A stretch of 7,403 bases of DNA, from assembly GCA_011057175.1 (NCBI GenBank), contig DSBZ01000054.1:1-7403 (forward strand), read 5' to 3'. Position 1 is the stretch's first letter, and each line of letters opens with the position of its first letter. Of the stretch, positions 1 through 6,099 are shown in pieces. A program made the position numbers and the translations under genes. The DNA is from Candidatus Acetothermia bacterium (GTDB taxonomy: Bacteria; Bipolaricaulota; Bipolaricaulia; Bipolaricaulales; Bipolaricaulaceae). The notes beneath the pieces were generated by a model. It saw only the letters and a program-made list of their open reading frames with translations. It searched no databases and was not told the origin of the DNA.

Positions 1-46
1 AAGGATCGCCCGCGGCCGAGGCTACCGTCCCCCAAGCGTTGTGTAC

Positions 47-72
47 CCAGCCATGTCCACCACCGTGGCTGG
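47..72 (-). other. stem-loop just past the VOC pseudogene stop
   Basis: Arms CCAGCCATG (47-55) and CGTGGCTGG (64-72) can pair over 9 bp with one G-U pair, around an 8-base loop. On the minus strand the stem starts four bases after the TAG stop of the VOC pseudogene. No T-run follows on that strand, so it is not a classical intrinsic terminator. It could be a Rho-assisted or mRNA-stabilising 3' structure. Nothing else is recognised in bases 1-46. Confidence 0.4.
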
Positions 73-76
73 AGTT

Positions 77-363
77 CTACAGTCGGCTGTAGAAGTTGAT
101 CAGGTTGCCCTCTGGATCGCGGAGGTAGAAAGACCGACTTCCCCACGGCTGGGTGGTCGGGGGGTCACCCATCCGATCCCAGGGATCTGCCGAAGTCGCT
201 CGTACTCCGCGGCGACAGCCTCGACGAGAAACTCTAGCTCGATGCTTCGGTTTGCGGTCGGCTTGGCCGACCCGGGCGCGAGCTCCTCGTGCGCCTCGGC
301 CGCGAACAGAGACAGCATGGGCTCCATCCTCCCGACCAGTATGCAGGCGTGCGTCAGTTTCAT
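77..363 (-). pseudogene. glyoxalase/VOC-fold protein, frameshifted and internally deleted
   Basis: The ATG at 363 is preceded on the minus strand by AAGGAGG (370-376) with a 6-base spacer. The product begins MKLTHACILVGRMEPM, a typical VOC-fold first strand. It continues with LSLFAAEAHEELAPGSA and VAAEYERLRQIPGIGWVTP, then loses frame. The neighbouring frame carries the expected ending PPTTQPWGSRSFYLRDPEG NLINFYSRL and a TAG stop at 77-79. Adding one base to the six-G run on the plus strand (159-164) would restore a 95-residue protein. Even when restored, it is about 25 residues shorter than usual VOC proteins (around 120). The stretch normally reading FYRDVLGL...EFDTGG is missing near residue 16, so half of the paired beta-alpha-beta modules is damaged. 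Family members are dioxygenases, glyoxalases or antibiotic-binding proteins; the specific role cannot be told. The frameshift alone could be a sequencing error, but the deletion could not. Confidence 0.75.
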
Positions 364-474
364 CCTTCGCCTCCTTGCCGCACTGTAGTGCCTTCCGAGT
401 CGTGCCGTCCGCCTGTGGGTCACGTCCCGTCAAGGGGTGGAGATTGGGCTCCGGGTCGTTTGTGACGAGACACT

Positions 475-541
475 GGCGATTGAACCCGCCTGGGACAACA
501 CGCGGACATTGAGCCGATCCGGAGATCACAACGGGATCGGC
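475..541 (-). other. intergenic hairpins downstream of cysS
   Basis: The 247 bp between the VOC remnant and cysS hold no gene I can support. They contain a perfect 8-bp inverted repeat, GCCGATCC (513-520) and GGATCGGC (534-541), with a 13-base loop, about 70 bp past the cysS stop. A smaller 4-bp hairpin at 475-490 shows GGTTCAAT in its loop on the minus strand. Neither has a following T-run, so a terminator role for cysS is only possible. Confidence 0.35.
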
Positions 542-610
542 CGCCGTACTGGCTTAGGACGCGGCAGCAGAACCTTCCCCGGCAGGCGGCCTCAGGGACG
601 GGGCGCTCGG

Positions 611-1999
611 CTAAGGGGATCGGGCCCGGATGGCCCACGTCGTCCCCTCGGGGCCGTCGCGGAGGTCGATCCCGAGCTCCCCGAGCTTGTCCCGCACCCG
701 ATCGGCCAGCGCGAACTGCTTGGCCCGCCGGAGATCGGCGCGCAGCTCGACGAGGAGCCGGATCAGGTCGTCGGCAAGGGCGCTCGTGGTCGGGCGGGGC
801 GCCTGGAACAGGCCCAGGCTCCCCCCCAGCCGCCGGACGAGGGCGGCGGCGGCTTTCGCGCCTTCGAGGTCCCCGGCCTGGCGACGTTGGTGCCCGATCC
901 CCACGATCTCCTGCAGCACGCCGAGCGCGCCAGGGGTGGTGAAGTCCTCCTCGAGCGCAGCGTGGAACCGTTCCTCGAGCGCCTCGAGCTCGCGCAGCGG
1001 TGCGGCCGGCCCCCCCTCGGGGAGGGCCTCCGCCGCCCACAGGGAGTCGTACACGCGGTCGAGGGCCCGCTTGGCCTCGGCCACGGCGTCGTCGGAGAAG
1101 TCGAGGGGCTTCCGCCAGTCGCGGGAGAGGTAGAAGTAGCGCACGGCCTCGCCCCCATGCTTGGCGACGACGTCGCGGGCGTACGCAAAGTTCCCGACCG
1201 ACTTCCCCATCCGCTCGCCGCGCACGGTGAGGAGCCCGTTGTGGAGCCAGATCCTCACGAACGGCTTGCCGGTCAGGGCCTCGGCCTGGGCGAGCTCGTT
1301 CTCGTGGTGGGGGAAGATCAGGTCGCTCCCGCCGGCGTGGATGTCGATCGTCTCGCCGAGCAGGTCGCGGGACATCACCACGCACTCCGTGTGCCAACCG
1401 GGCCGCCCGTCGCCCCACGGCGACGGCCACGAGGGCTCGCCCGGCTTGCTCCTCTTCCACAGGGCGAAGTCGCCGGGGTGGCGCTTCTTCTCGTCGACCT
1501 CGACCCGCGCCCCGGCCTCCTGGTCGTCGCGGACGCGGCCGGAGAGCTTGCCGTACGCGGGGAAGCTCGCCACGGAGAAGTACACGTCGCCGTCGACCTC
1601 GTAGGCATGGCCCGAGGAGACGAGCCGCTGGACGAGCTCGATCATCTGCGGGACGTAGGCCGTGGCCCGCGGGGAGTGCGTGGGGCGGCCGACGCCGAGG
1701 GCGGCGAGGTCGCGGAAGTACTCCTCGGTGTAGTGGGCAGCGATCTCCTCGGCGGTGCGCCCCTCCTCCTGGGCGCGGCGGATGATCTTGTCCTCGATGT
1801 CGGTCACGTTCTGGACGTAGATCACGGTGTACCCGCGGGATTCGAGGTACCGGCGCAGGGCGTCGAACACGATCATCGGCCGGGCGTTCCCGATGTGGAT
1901 GAGGTCGTACACGGTCGGGCCGCATACGTACATCCGAACCGTGTTGTCCTGAACGACGAGCTCCTCGTGGTTCCGGGTCAGCGTGTTGTACAGGCGCAT
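611..1999 (-). CDS. cysS: cysteinyl-tRNA synthetase
   Basis: This class I aminoacyl-tRNA synthetase charges tRNA-Cys with cysteine in the cytosol using ATP. The 462-residue product matches the usual bacterial length (E. coli about 461). The HIGH motif reads HIGN (35-38) within PTVYDLIHIGNAR. The zinc site is complete by alignment to E. coli: C26 (MYVCGPTVYD), C206 (GWHTEC), H231 and E235 (FPHHENE). The second catalytic loop reads RMGKS (263-267) rather than KMSKS, keeping the last lysine and serine. The C-terminal helical tRNA-binding region ends in the typical RRAKQFALADRVRDKLGELG stretch. I chose the ATG at 1999 over upstream in-frame starts because it matches the family's N terminus (MRLYNTLTR) and has AGGAGG on the minus strand at 2009-2014, nine bases away. 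The gene is transcribed alone, divergently from the multidrug-export-like gene. Confidence 0.97.
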   Translation of the reverse strand: MRLYNTLTRNHEELVVQDNTVRMYVCGPTVYDLIHIGNARPMIVFDALRRYLESRGYTVIYVQNVTDIEDKIIRRAQEEGRTAEEIAAHYTEEYFRDLAALGVGRPTHSPRATAYVPQMIELVQRLVSSGHAYEVDGDVYFSVASFPAYGKLSGRVRDDQEAGARVEVDEKKRHPGDFALWKRSKPGEPSWPSPWGDGRPGWHTECVVMSRDLLGETIDIHAGGSDLIFPHHENELAQAEALTGKPFVRIWLHNGLLTVRGERMGKSVGNFAYARDVVAKHGGEAVRYFYLSRDWRKPLDFSDDAVAEAKRALDRVYDSLWAAEALPEGGPAAPLRELEALEERFHAALEEDFTTPGALGVLQEIVGIGHQRRQAGDLEGAKAAAALVRRLGGSLGLFQAPRPTTSALADDLIRLLVELRADLRRAKQFALADRVRDKLGELGIDLRDGPEGTTWAIRARSP

Positions 2000-2036
2000 C
2001 GGCTCAGCCCTCCTCGCGCTCGTGGCGTCGCTGCCA

Positions 2037-2065
2037 ATCCTACGCGGGAGGTGGGTCCTCCCCAA
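2037..2065 (-). promoter_or_regulatory. candidate promoter of cysS
   Basis: On the minus strand TTGGGG (2065-2060) is followed after 17 bases by TAGGAT (2042-2037). This fits sigma70-type spacing, with a moderate -10 and a weak -35. Transcription would start near 2030 and give a leader of about 30 bases containing the cysS Shine-Dalgarno site. This rests on pattern alone. Confidence 0.35.
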
Positions 2066-2078
2066 GGCCCTCTCCGGG

Positions 2079-2084
2079 GATAAT
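2079..2084 (+). promoter_or_regulatory. -10 element of a probable leaderless transcript (multidrug-export-like gene)
   Basis: GATAAT lies six bases before the GTG start at 2091, so transcription would begin at or very near the start codon. A GGAGG (2085-2089) is also present but sits one base from the GTG, too close to act as a normal Shine-Dalgarno site. No good -35 is visible at 16-18 bp. Confidence 0.45.
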
Positions 2085-2090
2085 GGAGGC

Positions 2091-2552
2091 GTGAACCTCG
2101 GCGCGGTCGGACGGGTGCTTCTGCTGTCTCTACTCCCCATCGCCGAGCTCCGCGGCGGGCTCCCGCTGGCCCTTGCGCTCGGGTTCTCCCCCCCGGCCGC
2201 CTACGCGCTCGCCGTGGTGGGGAACCTCCTTCCCGTCCCGTTCCTCCTCCTCGGCCTCGACCGGGTCCTCCGCCTCCTCCAGGCGCTCCCCGGGCCGCTG
2301 GGAAGGGTGGTTCGGCGGTACCTCGGCTGGCAGGAGGGGCGCGGGCGGGCGCGGGTGGACCGGTGGGGCCCGTGGGCGCTCCTCCTCTTCGTGGCGGTCC
2401 CCCTCCCCGTGACCGGGGCATGGACGGGGTCCCTCATCGCCGTCCTCCTCAGGATCCCCATCCACCGCGCCCTTCCCCCGATCGCGCTCGGGGTCCTCCT
2501 CGCCGGGGTCCTCGTCCTCCTCGCCTCGCTGGGCGTGATCGCCCTCCTCTGA
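2091..2552 (+). CDS. small multidrug export family membrane protein (PF06695-like)
   Basis: The 153-residue product is very hydrophobic and carries the hallmarks of the 'putative small multidrug export' family: LLPIAELRGGLPLALALG (14-31), GNLLPVPF (44-51) and the paired RWGPWALLLFVAVPLPVTG / AWTGSLIA stretch (91-117). Hydrophobic segments lie near residues 8-30, 36-56, 94-120 and 128-152, with a basic loop (about 58-92) between the halves. The PIxELRG and PLPxTGAWTG motifs resemble re-entrant loops of DedA-like transporters. The substrate is unknown and the family name comes from weak early evidence. The open frame extends upstream to 1983, but that part overlaps cysS and lacks family similarity. 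The GTG at 2091 gives the usual length of about 150 residues. The gene may be cotranscribed with mgtE, which starts 52 bp downstream. Confidence 0.88.
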   Translation: MNLGAVGRVLLLSLLPIAELRGGLPLALALGFSPPAAYALAVVGNLLPVPFLLLGLDRVLRLLQALPGPLGRVVRRYLGWQEGRGRARVDRWGPWALLLFVAVPLPVTGAWTGSLIAVLLRIPIHRALPPIALGVLLAGVLVLLASLGVIALL

Positions 2553-2590
2553 CCGAGCCTCTTGGCTGGGCGCGGGCAAGGGGGGAGGGG

Positions 2591-2596
2591 TATAGT
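2591..2596 (+). promoter_or_regulatory. -10 element of a probable leaderless mgtE transcript
   Basis: TATAGT lies eight bases before the mgtE ATG (2605), and no Shine-Dalgarno site sits at usable distance; the G-rich run 2581-2590 is too far. A TTGGCT at 2562-2567 is 23 bp upstream, too far for a normal -35. The 52-bp gap leaves no room for a Mg2+ riboswitch. Confidence 0.45.
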
Positions 2597-2604
2597 TGCC
2601 TATT

Positions 2605-3921
2605 ATGGCCGACGCCAACGCCCGTTCCCTGGACATCGCCGAGCTCATCCGCCGCCATCCCGCGGAGATCGCCGAGATCCTCGCTGCCCTCCGCGAAGAG
2701 GAGGCGGTGGAACTCCTCCGCCGCCTCTACCGCCGCCGCGCCGCGGCGGAACCCCTTGGGGAAATGGAGCCCGATGAGGCGGCGCGCCTGCTGGCGGAGC
2801 TCAACCGTGAGGATGCCGCCCACATCCTGTCCCACATGGAACCCGACGACGCGGTGGACCTCCTCGCCGAGCTCCCCCCGAACATGGTTCAGGATATCCT
2901 GTCCCGTCTCGAGGCGCGGGAGGCGAAGGAACTGGGGGAACTCCTCGCCTATCCCCCCGACACGGCGGGCGGGCTCATGTCGACCGAGGTGGTCGCTCTC
3001 GCCGAGGAGATGACCGCCGAGGAGGCGATCCAGGAACTGCGGGCGAGGGCCGAGGAGGCGGAGACCGTCTACTACGCGTACGTAGTGGACGATCGAGGGA
3101 CGCTCCTCGGGGTCCTGTCCCTGCGCGACCTCGTCCTCGCCCGGCCCGACACCCCGCTCCGCGCGATCATGAAGTCGGACGCCGTAGCCCTCCCGGTGAC
3201 GATGGACAAGGAAGAGGTGGCCCACGTGTTCGACAAGTACAACTTCCTCGCCCTCCCCGTGGTGGACGAGGGCCGGAAGCTCCTCGGGATCGTCACCATC
3301 GACGATGTGATCGATGTGATCCGCGAGGAGGCGACCGAGGATGCCCTCCGGCTGGGGGGCATCCCGGCCGGGGAGGACCATCCGCTGGACCCCCCCCAAT
3401 CCTCGGTGCGCAAGAGGCTGCCGTGGCTGATGGGTCTTGTAGTCCTGAACATGTCCGTGGCCGGGTTGATCAGTCAGTTCGAGGCGACCATCGCCCAGAT
3501 CGCGTTCGTGGCTTCCCTCATGCCCCTCATCGCCGACATGAGCGGCAACGCCGCGGCCCAGGCGCTGGCGGTGGCGATCCGGGGGATTGCCGTGGGGGCG
3601 GTGGACTGGCGCAACCTCCCGTGGCTGATGTGGAAGGAGCTGCGGGTGGGGATCTTCGCCGGACTGGCTCTAGGGGTCGAGATCGGGCTCATCGCGACCC
3701 TCGTGTGGGGGCGGCCATGGTTCGGGGTCGTGGCGGGGATCGCCCTCTGCGGGACGACGGCCGCGGCCTGCCTCACCGGGGCAACGCTTCCGTTCCTGGT
3801 CCGCCGGTTCGGCCTCGACCCGGCGATGATCTCCGGGCCGGTGGCGACGACGATCGGCGACCTGATCGGGATGGGCCTGTTCCTCGGCCTGGCCAGGGCG
3901 TTCCTCCCCCACATGGCATGA
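2605..3921 (+). CDS. mgtE: magnesium transporter MgtE
   Basis: MgtE is a homodimeric, Mg2+-gated channel in the cytoplasmic membrane for Mg2+ uptake. The 438 residues match the family (Thermus about 450). Residues 1-125 form the acidic helical N domain, with repeats such as EMEPDEAARLLAEL (53-66) and HMEPDDAVDLLAELP (77-91). YPPDTAGGLMSTEVV (116-130) leads into a CBS pair (about 127-245) with GVLSLRDLVLA and GIVTIDDVIDVI. A plug-like linker follows, then five membrane helices from about residue 272. The pore helix motif reads DMSGNAAAQALAVAIRG (311-327), where many relatives have GGNAGTQ. D419 in ATTIGDLIG matches the selectivity aspartate (D432 in Thermus). I prefer ATG 2605 to the in-frame TTG at 2596, which lies in the -10-like box and adds only three residues. 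The stop codon overlaps the next gene's ATG (ATGA). Confidence 0.96.
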   Translation: MADANARSLDIAELIRRHPAEIAEILAALREEEAVELLRRLYRRRAAAEPLGEMEPDEAARLLAELNREDAAHILSHMEPDDAVDLLAELPPNMVQDILSRLEAREAKELGELLAYPPDTAGGLMSTEVVALAEEMTAEEAIQELRARAEEAETVYYAYVVDDRGTLLGVLSLRDLVLARPDTPLRAIMKSDAVALPVTMDKEEVAHVFDKYNFLALPVVDEGRKLLGIVTIDDVIDVIREEATEDALRLGGIPAGEDHPLDPPQSSVRKRLPWLMGLVVLNMSVAGLISQFEATIAQIAFVASLMPLIADMSGNAAAQALAVAIRGIAVGAVDWRNLPWLMWKELRVGIFAGLALGVEIGLIATLVWGRPWFGVVAGIALCGTTAAACLTGATLPFLVRRFGLDPAMISGPVATTIGDLIGMGLFLGLARAFLPHMA

Positions 3922-4400
3922 AGGACGTCGCGTTCTTCGCGGGCAGTCTGATCGTGATCGGCCTCGCCCTCGCCGCGGTCCCCTCTCCTCTCCCCTGGCG
4001 ACTGGGGGGAGGGGGGGGCCTCCTCATCCTCTGGGCGTACGGCCTGGGGCGAGCCGCGGGACGGGGCCTCCACCCTGCCTCCACGGCCCGGCTCCTTCCC
4101 GGGCACGCCCTCCTCTTCCTCGCCCTTGGGCTCGTCGGGTCGCAGGCGGGATTCTGGGCGTGGACCGCTTTGCCCCTGCTCAGCCTCCTCCTCGACCTCG
4201 TCCGACAGCGCTCGCTCGCCACCGTGATGTACGCTATACTCTGGCTCGACATTTTTGCCCTACTGCACCAGGTGGTGGCGCTGGGCCGGAACATGACCGG
4301 GCTGCCGTTCGTCCTTTGGAGCGTGGGGATCGCGCTCGTCGCCATCCTGTACGTGACGAACGGGGTACGCAGGCGGTGGAGAAAAGGAGTGATCAGATGA
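3918..4400 (+). CDS. unrecognised polytopic membrane protein
   Basis: I do not recognise this 160-residue protein. It has five or six hydrophobic segments, near residues 4-22, 32-48, 60-77, 78-95, 100-122 and 128-147. A glycine-rich turn (30-34) and a basic tail (RRRWRKGVIR, 151-160) predicted to face the cytosol are visible. The LWLDIFALLHQVVALG stretch (108-123) may be a useful search seed. There is no signal peptide cleavage site or soluble domain. Its ATG overlaps the mgtE stop as ATGA and has no Shine-Dalgarno of its own, so translation is probably coupled to mgtE. Its stop overlaps the yajC start in the same way. Such tight packing supports a real gene that shares expression with mgtE, yajC and secD. 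A role in magnesium transport or protein export would be inference from position only. Confidence 0.8.
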   Translation: MKDVAFFAGSLIVIGLALAAVPSPLPWRLGGGGGLLILWAYGLGRAAGRGLHPASTARLLPGHALLFLALGLVGSQAGFWAWTALPLLSLLLDLVRQRSLATVMYAILWLDIFALLHQVVALGRNMTGLPFVLWSVGIALVAILYVTNGVRRRWRKGVIR

Positions 4401-4696
4401 TCGCATATGCTTACAACGGCGCCGCGCCCGAAACGACGCAGTCGATGATCACCCTCGTGGTGATGCTCGTGGCGTTCGCCGCCATCTTCTACTTCCTCCT
4501 CATTCGGCCTCAGCGCCGGCGCCAGAAGGAGCATCGCGACCTCCTCGGCTCCCTCAAGCGGGGCGACCGGGTCGTCACTGCGGGCGGGATCCTGGGCACG
4601 ATCGAGGAGATGTCGGATGACTCCGTGGTCCTCGTCGTCGAGGACGGGAAGCTCCGCCTGTCCAAGGGGAGCATCGTGGCCAAGGTCCGCAAGTAG
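4397..4696 (+). CDS. yajC: YajC, accessory subunit of the Sec translocon
   Basis: YajC is a small single-span membrane protein that joins SecDF and helps SecYEG export and insert proteins. The 99-residue product has one transmembrane helix (about 16-37). Next comes the family signature FYFLLIRPQRRRQKEHRDLL (31-50), then the small cytosolic beta domain KRGDRVVTAGGILGTIEE (54-71), ending in VVEDGKLRLSKGSIVAKV. Length and order are normal for the family. The ATG at 4397 is fixed by AAGGAG (4384-4389) seven bases upstream and by agreement with the family N terminus. It overlaps the upstream stop by four bases (ATGA). secD begins 8 bp after the stop, the usual yajC-secD order. Confidence 0.95.
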   Translation: MIAYAYNGAAPETTQSMITLVVMLVAFAAIFYFLLIRPQRRRQKEHRDLLGSLKRGDRVVTAGGILGTIEEMSDDSVVLVVEDGKLRLSKGSIVAKVRK

Positions 4697-4704
4697 GGGC
4701 AGCG

Positions 4705-6099
4705 ATGAGGCGCACGGACTGGATTCGCGTGGGCATCGTGATCGTGGCCCTTTTCGCTTCGATCGGTCTCTTGTACCCCTTCTTCCCGTTGTCGGAGGTG
4801 ATCAAGCTCGGCCTGGACCTCCAGGGAGGGGTGCGCCTCGTGCTCGAAGCGCAGGTCTTGGATCCCGCGTCGGGCGAGCTCGTTCCGCTTCGACTTTCTC
4901 CGATGGATTCGGACAAGCAGCGGGATGCGGTGAGCCAGCTCGTCACGATCTTCTCGGAACGGGTGGACCAGTACGGAATGGTCAACGCTGAGATCCGGCC
5001 GATCGGGCGGGACCGGGTCGAGGTCAAGATCCCCAAGGTCCAAGACCCCGAGGAGGCGCAGATGCTGCTGGGGAGCACGGCGCTGCTCCAGTTCCGGAAG
5101 GTGATCGATGCCGCGGCGACGAGGGGCGACCTCGAAGCGCGGGCGGGCTTCCTGTATGAGGTCCTCCCGAACAAGGACGGAAGCGAGTGGTACCTCGTCG
5201 AGAACGATCCTCTCCTCACGGGGGATGTCCTCAACAACGCGGTGGTGCGCACGTCCACCGATCCGCGCAGCCCGGGGTTCTATATCGCCCTCACGTTCAG
5301 CCGCGAGGGAGCAGAACGGTTCGTTGACGCCCTCCGCCGCCTCCAGGTGAACGATCGCCTAGCGATCATCCTTGACAACGTGGTCTACTCCGCCCCCCTC
5401 GTCTCCGAGTCGATCAAGCAGGCGGCTCAACAGGGATGGAGGGGCGTGCAGGACTCGACCACGATCACGGGACGCTTCACCGCGGAGGAGGCGAAGCTCC
5501 TCGCGGTCGTCCTCCGCTCCGGTGCCCTCCCGACCCAAGTCGCAGTGATCGAACAGCAGACGGTGGGCCCCACCCTCGGGGCGGAGTACGTGCGCAAGGG
5601 CATGACCGCCCTCATCGTGAGCTTCGTTCTCGTCCTCGTGTACATGCTCATCTACTACCGCTGGTTCGGGATCGTCGCCGACGCAGCGCTGGTGATGACG
5701 ATGCTCCTCCTATTCGCTGCGCTGCGCGCGTTCGGAGCGACCCTCACCCTCCCCGGGATCGCGGGGATCGTCCTCACGATCGGGATGGCGGTCGACGCCA
5801 ACGTGGTCATCTTCGAGCGGATCAAGGAGGAGCGGCGGACGGGCAAGGCCCCGCGGGCCTGCGTCACGGCTGGGTTCGCGAAGTCGCTCTCCGCAGTGCT
5901 GGACGCGAACATCACCACGATCATCGTGGCGTTCATCCTCTTCCTGCTGGGCTCAGGCCCCGTGGAGGGGTTCGGGATCACCCTCGGGCTGGGAATTGCC
6001 GCGTCGGTGTTCTCGGCGCTCGTCCTGTCCCGTCTGCTGCTGGAGACGACGGGACTTGGGGAGTTCATCCCCGCCCGACCGGCGTCAGGGAAAGCGTGA
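4705..6099 (+). CDS. secD: protein translocase subunit SecD
   Basis: SecD uses the proton gradient to pull exported proteins across the membrane, usually as a complex with SecF. The 464-residue product has an N-terminal helix (8-28), then LGLDLQGGVRLVLEAQ (35-50), the SecD signature. A large extracytoplasmic region (about 50-295) follows, with IILDNVVYSAPLVSE (221-235) and LRSGALP (270-276). Five further helices follow VGPTLGAEYVRKG (287-299). Helix 4 carries GMAVDANVVIFERIKEE (360-376), where D364 matches the proton-path aspartate (D519 in E. coli). LDANITTIIVA (399-409) follows. It is shorter than E. coli SecD (615) but similar to many other bacteria. An AGGGG ribosome site (4695-4699) precedes the ATG by five bases and overlaps the yajC stop. 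No secF is adjacent, and the last 35 bases run opposite the holA 3' end. Confidence 0.96.
   Translation: MRRTDWIRVGIVIVALFASIGLLYPFFPLSEVIKLGLDLQGGVRLVLEAQVLDPASGELVPLRLSPMDSDKQRDAVSQLVTIFSERVDQYGMVNAEIRPIGRDRVEVKIPKVQDPEEAQMLLGSTALLQFRKVIDAAATRGDLEARAGFLYEVLPNKDGSEWYLVENDPLLTGDVLNNAVVRTSTDPRSPGFYIALTFSREGAERFVDALRRLQVNDRLAIILDNVVYSAPLVSESIKQAAQQGWRGVQDSTTITGRFTAEEAKLLAVVLRSGALPTQVAVIEQQTVGPTLGAEYVRKGMTALIVSFVLVLVYMLIYYRWFGIVADAALVMTMLLLFAALRAFGATLTLPGIAGIVLTIGMAVDANVVIFERIKEERRTGKAPRACVTAGFAKSLSAVLDANITTIIVAFILFLLGSGPVEGFGITLGLGIAASVFSALVLSRLLLETTGLGEFIPARPASGKA

Noticed and set aside
475..490. GGTTCAAT inside a small hairpin on the minus strand, like a tRNA T arm or attachment-site remnant
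   Set aside because: The stem is only four base pairs, no acceptor or anticodon arm is nearby, and no integrase or other mobile gene is in the window.
420..1925. A 501-codon open frame overlapping cysS on the same strand in another frame
   Set aside because: Its arginine- and proline-rich low-complexity composition is typical of a shifted GC-rich frame, and it shows no family motifs.
437..2083. A 548-codon open frame on the plus strand, antisense to cysS
   Set aside because: It is a GC-rich shadow of cysS with low-complexity sequence and no recognisable domain. The minus-strand frame is an unmistakable cysteinyl-tRNA synthetase.
1983..2090. Longer start for the multidrug-export-like protein at 1983
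   Set aside because: The extra 36 residues overlap the start of cysS and its leader, do not resemble the family, and would push the protein beyond the usual length. The GTG at 2091 fits better.
2556..2570. AGCC-TCTT-GGCT hairpin after the multidrug-export-like gene as a terminator
   Set aside because: The stem is only four base pairs and no T-run follows it.
2553..2604. Magnesium riboswitch (M-box or ykkC-like) before mgtE
   Set aside because: Only 52 bp separate the genes, far too short for an M-box, and no long conserved helices are visible.
2449..3399. A 316-codon open frame on the minus strand, antisense to mgtE
   Set aside because: It is rich in G, R, D and H as expected from the complement of GC-rich codons. 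mgtE on the plus strand explains the region fully.
4235..4240. TATACT as an internal promoter for yajC-secD
   Set aside because: It lies inside the unknown membrane gene with no -35 at proper spacing. A chance match is likely.
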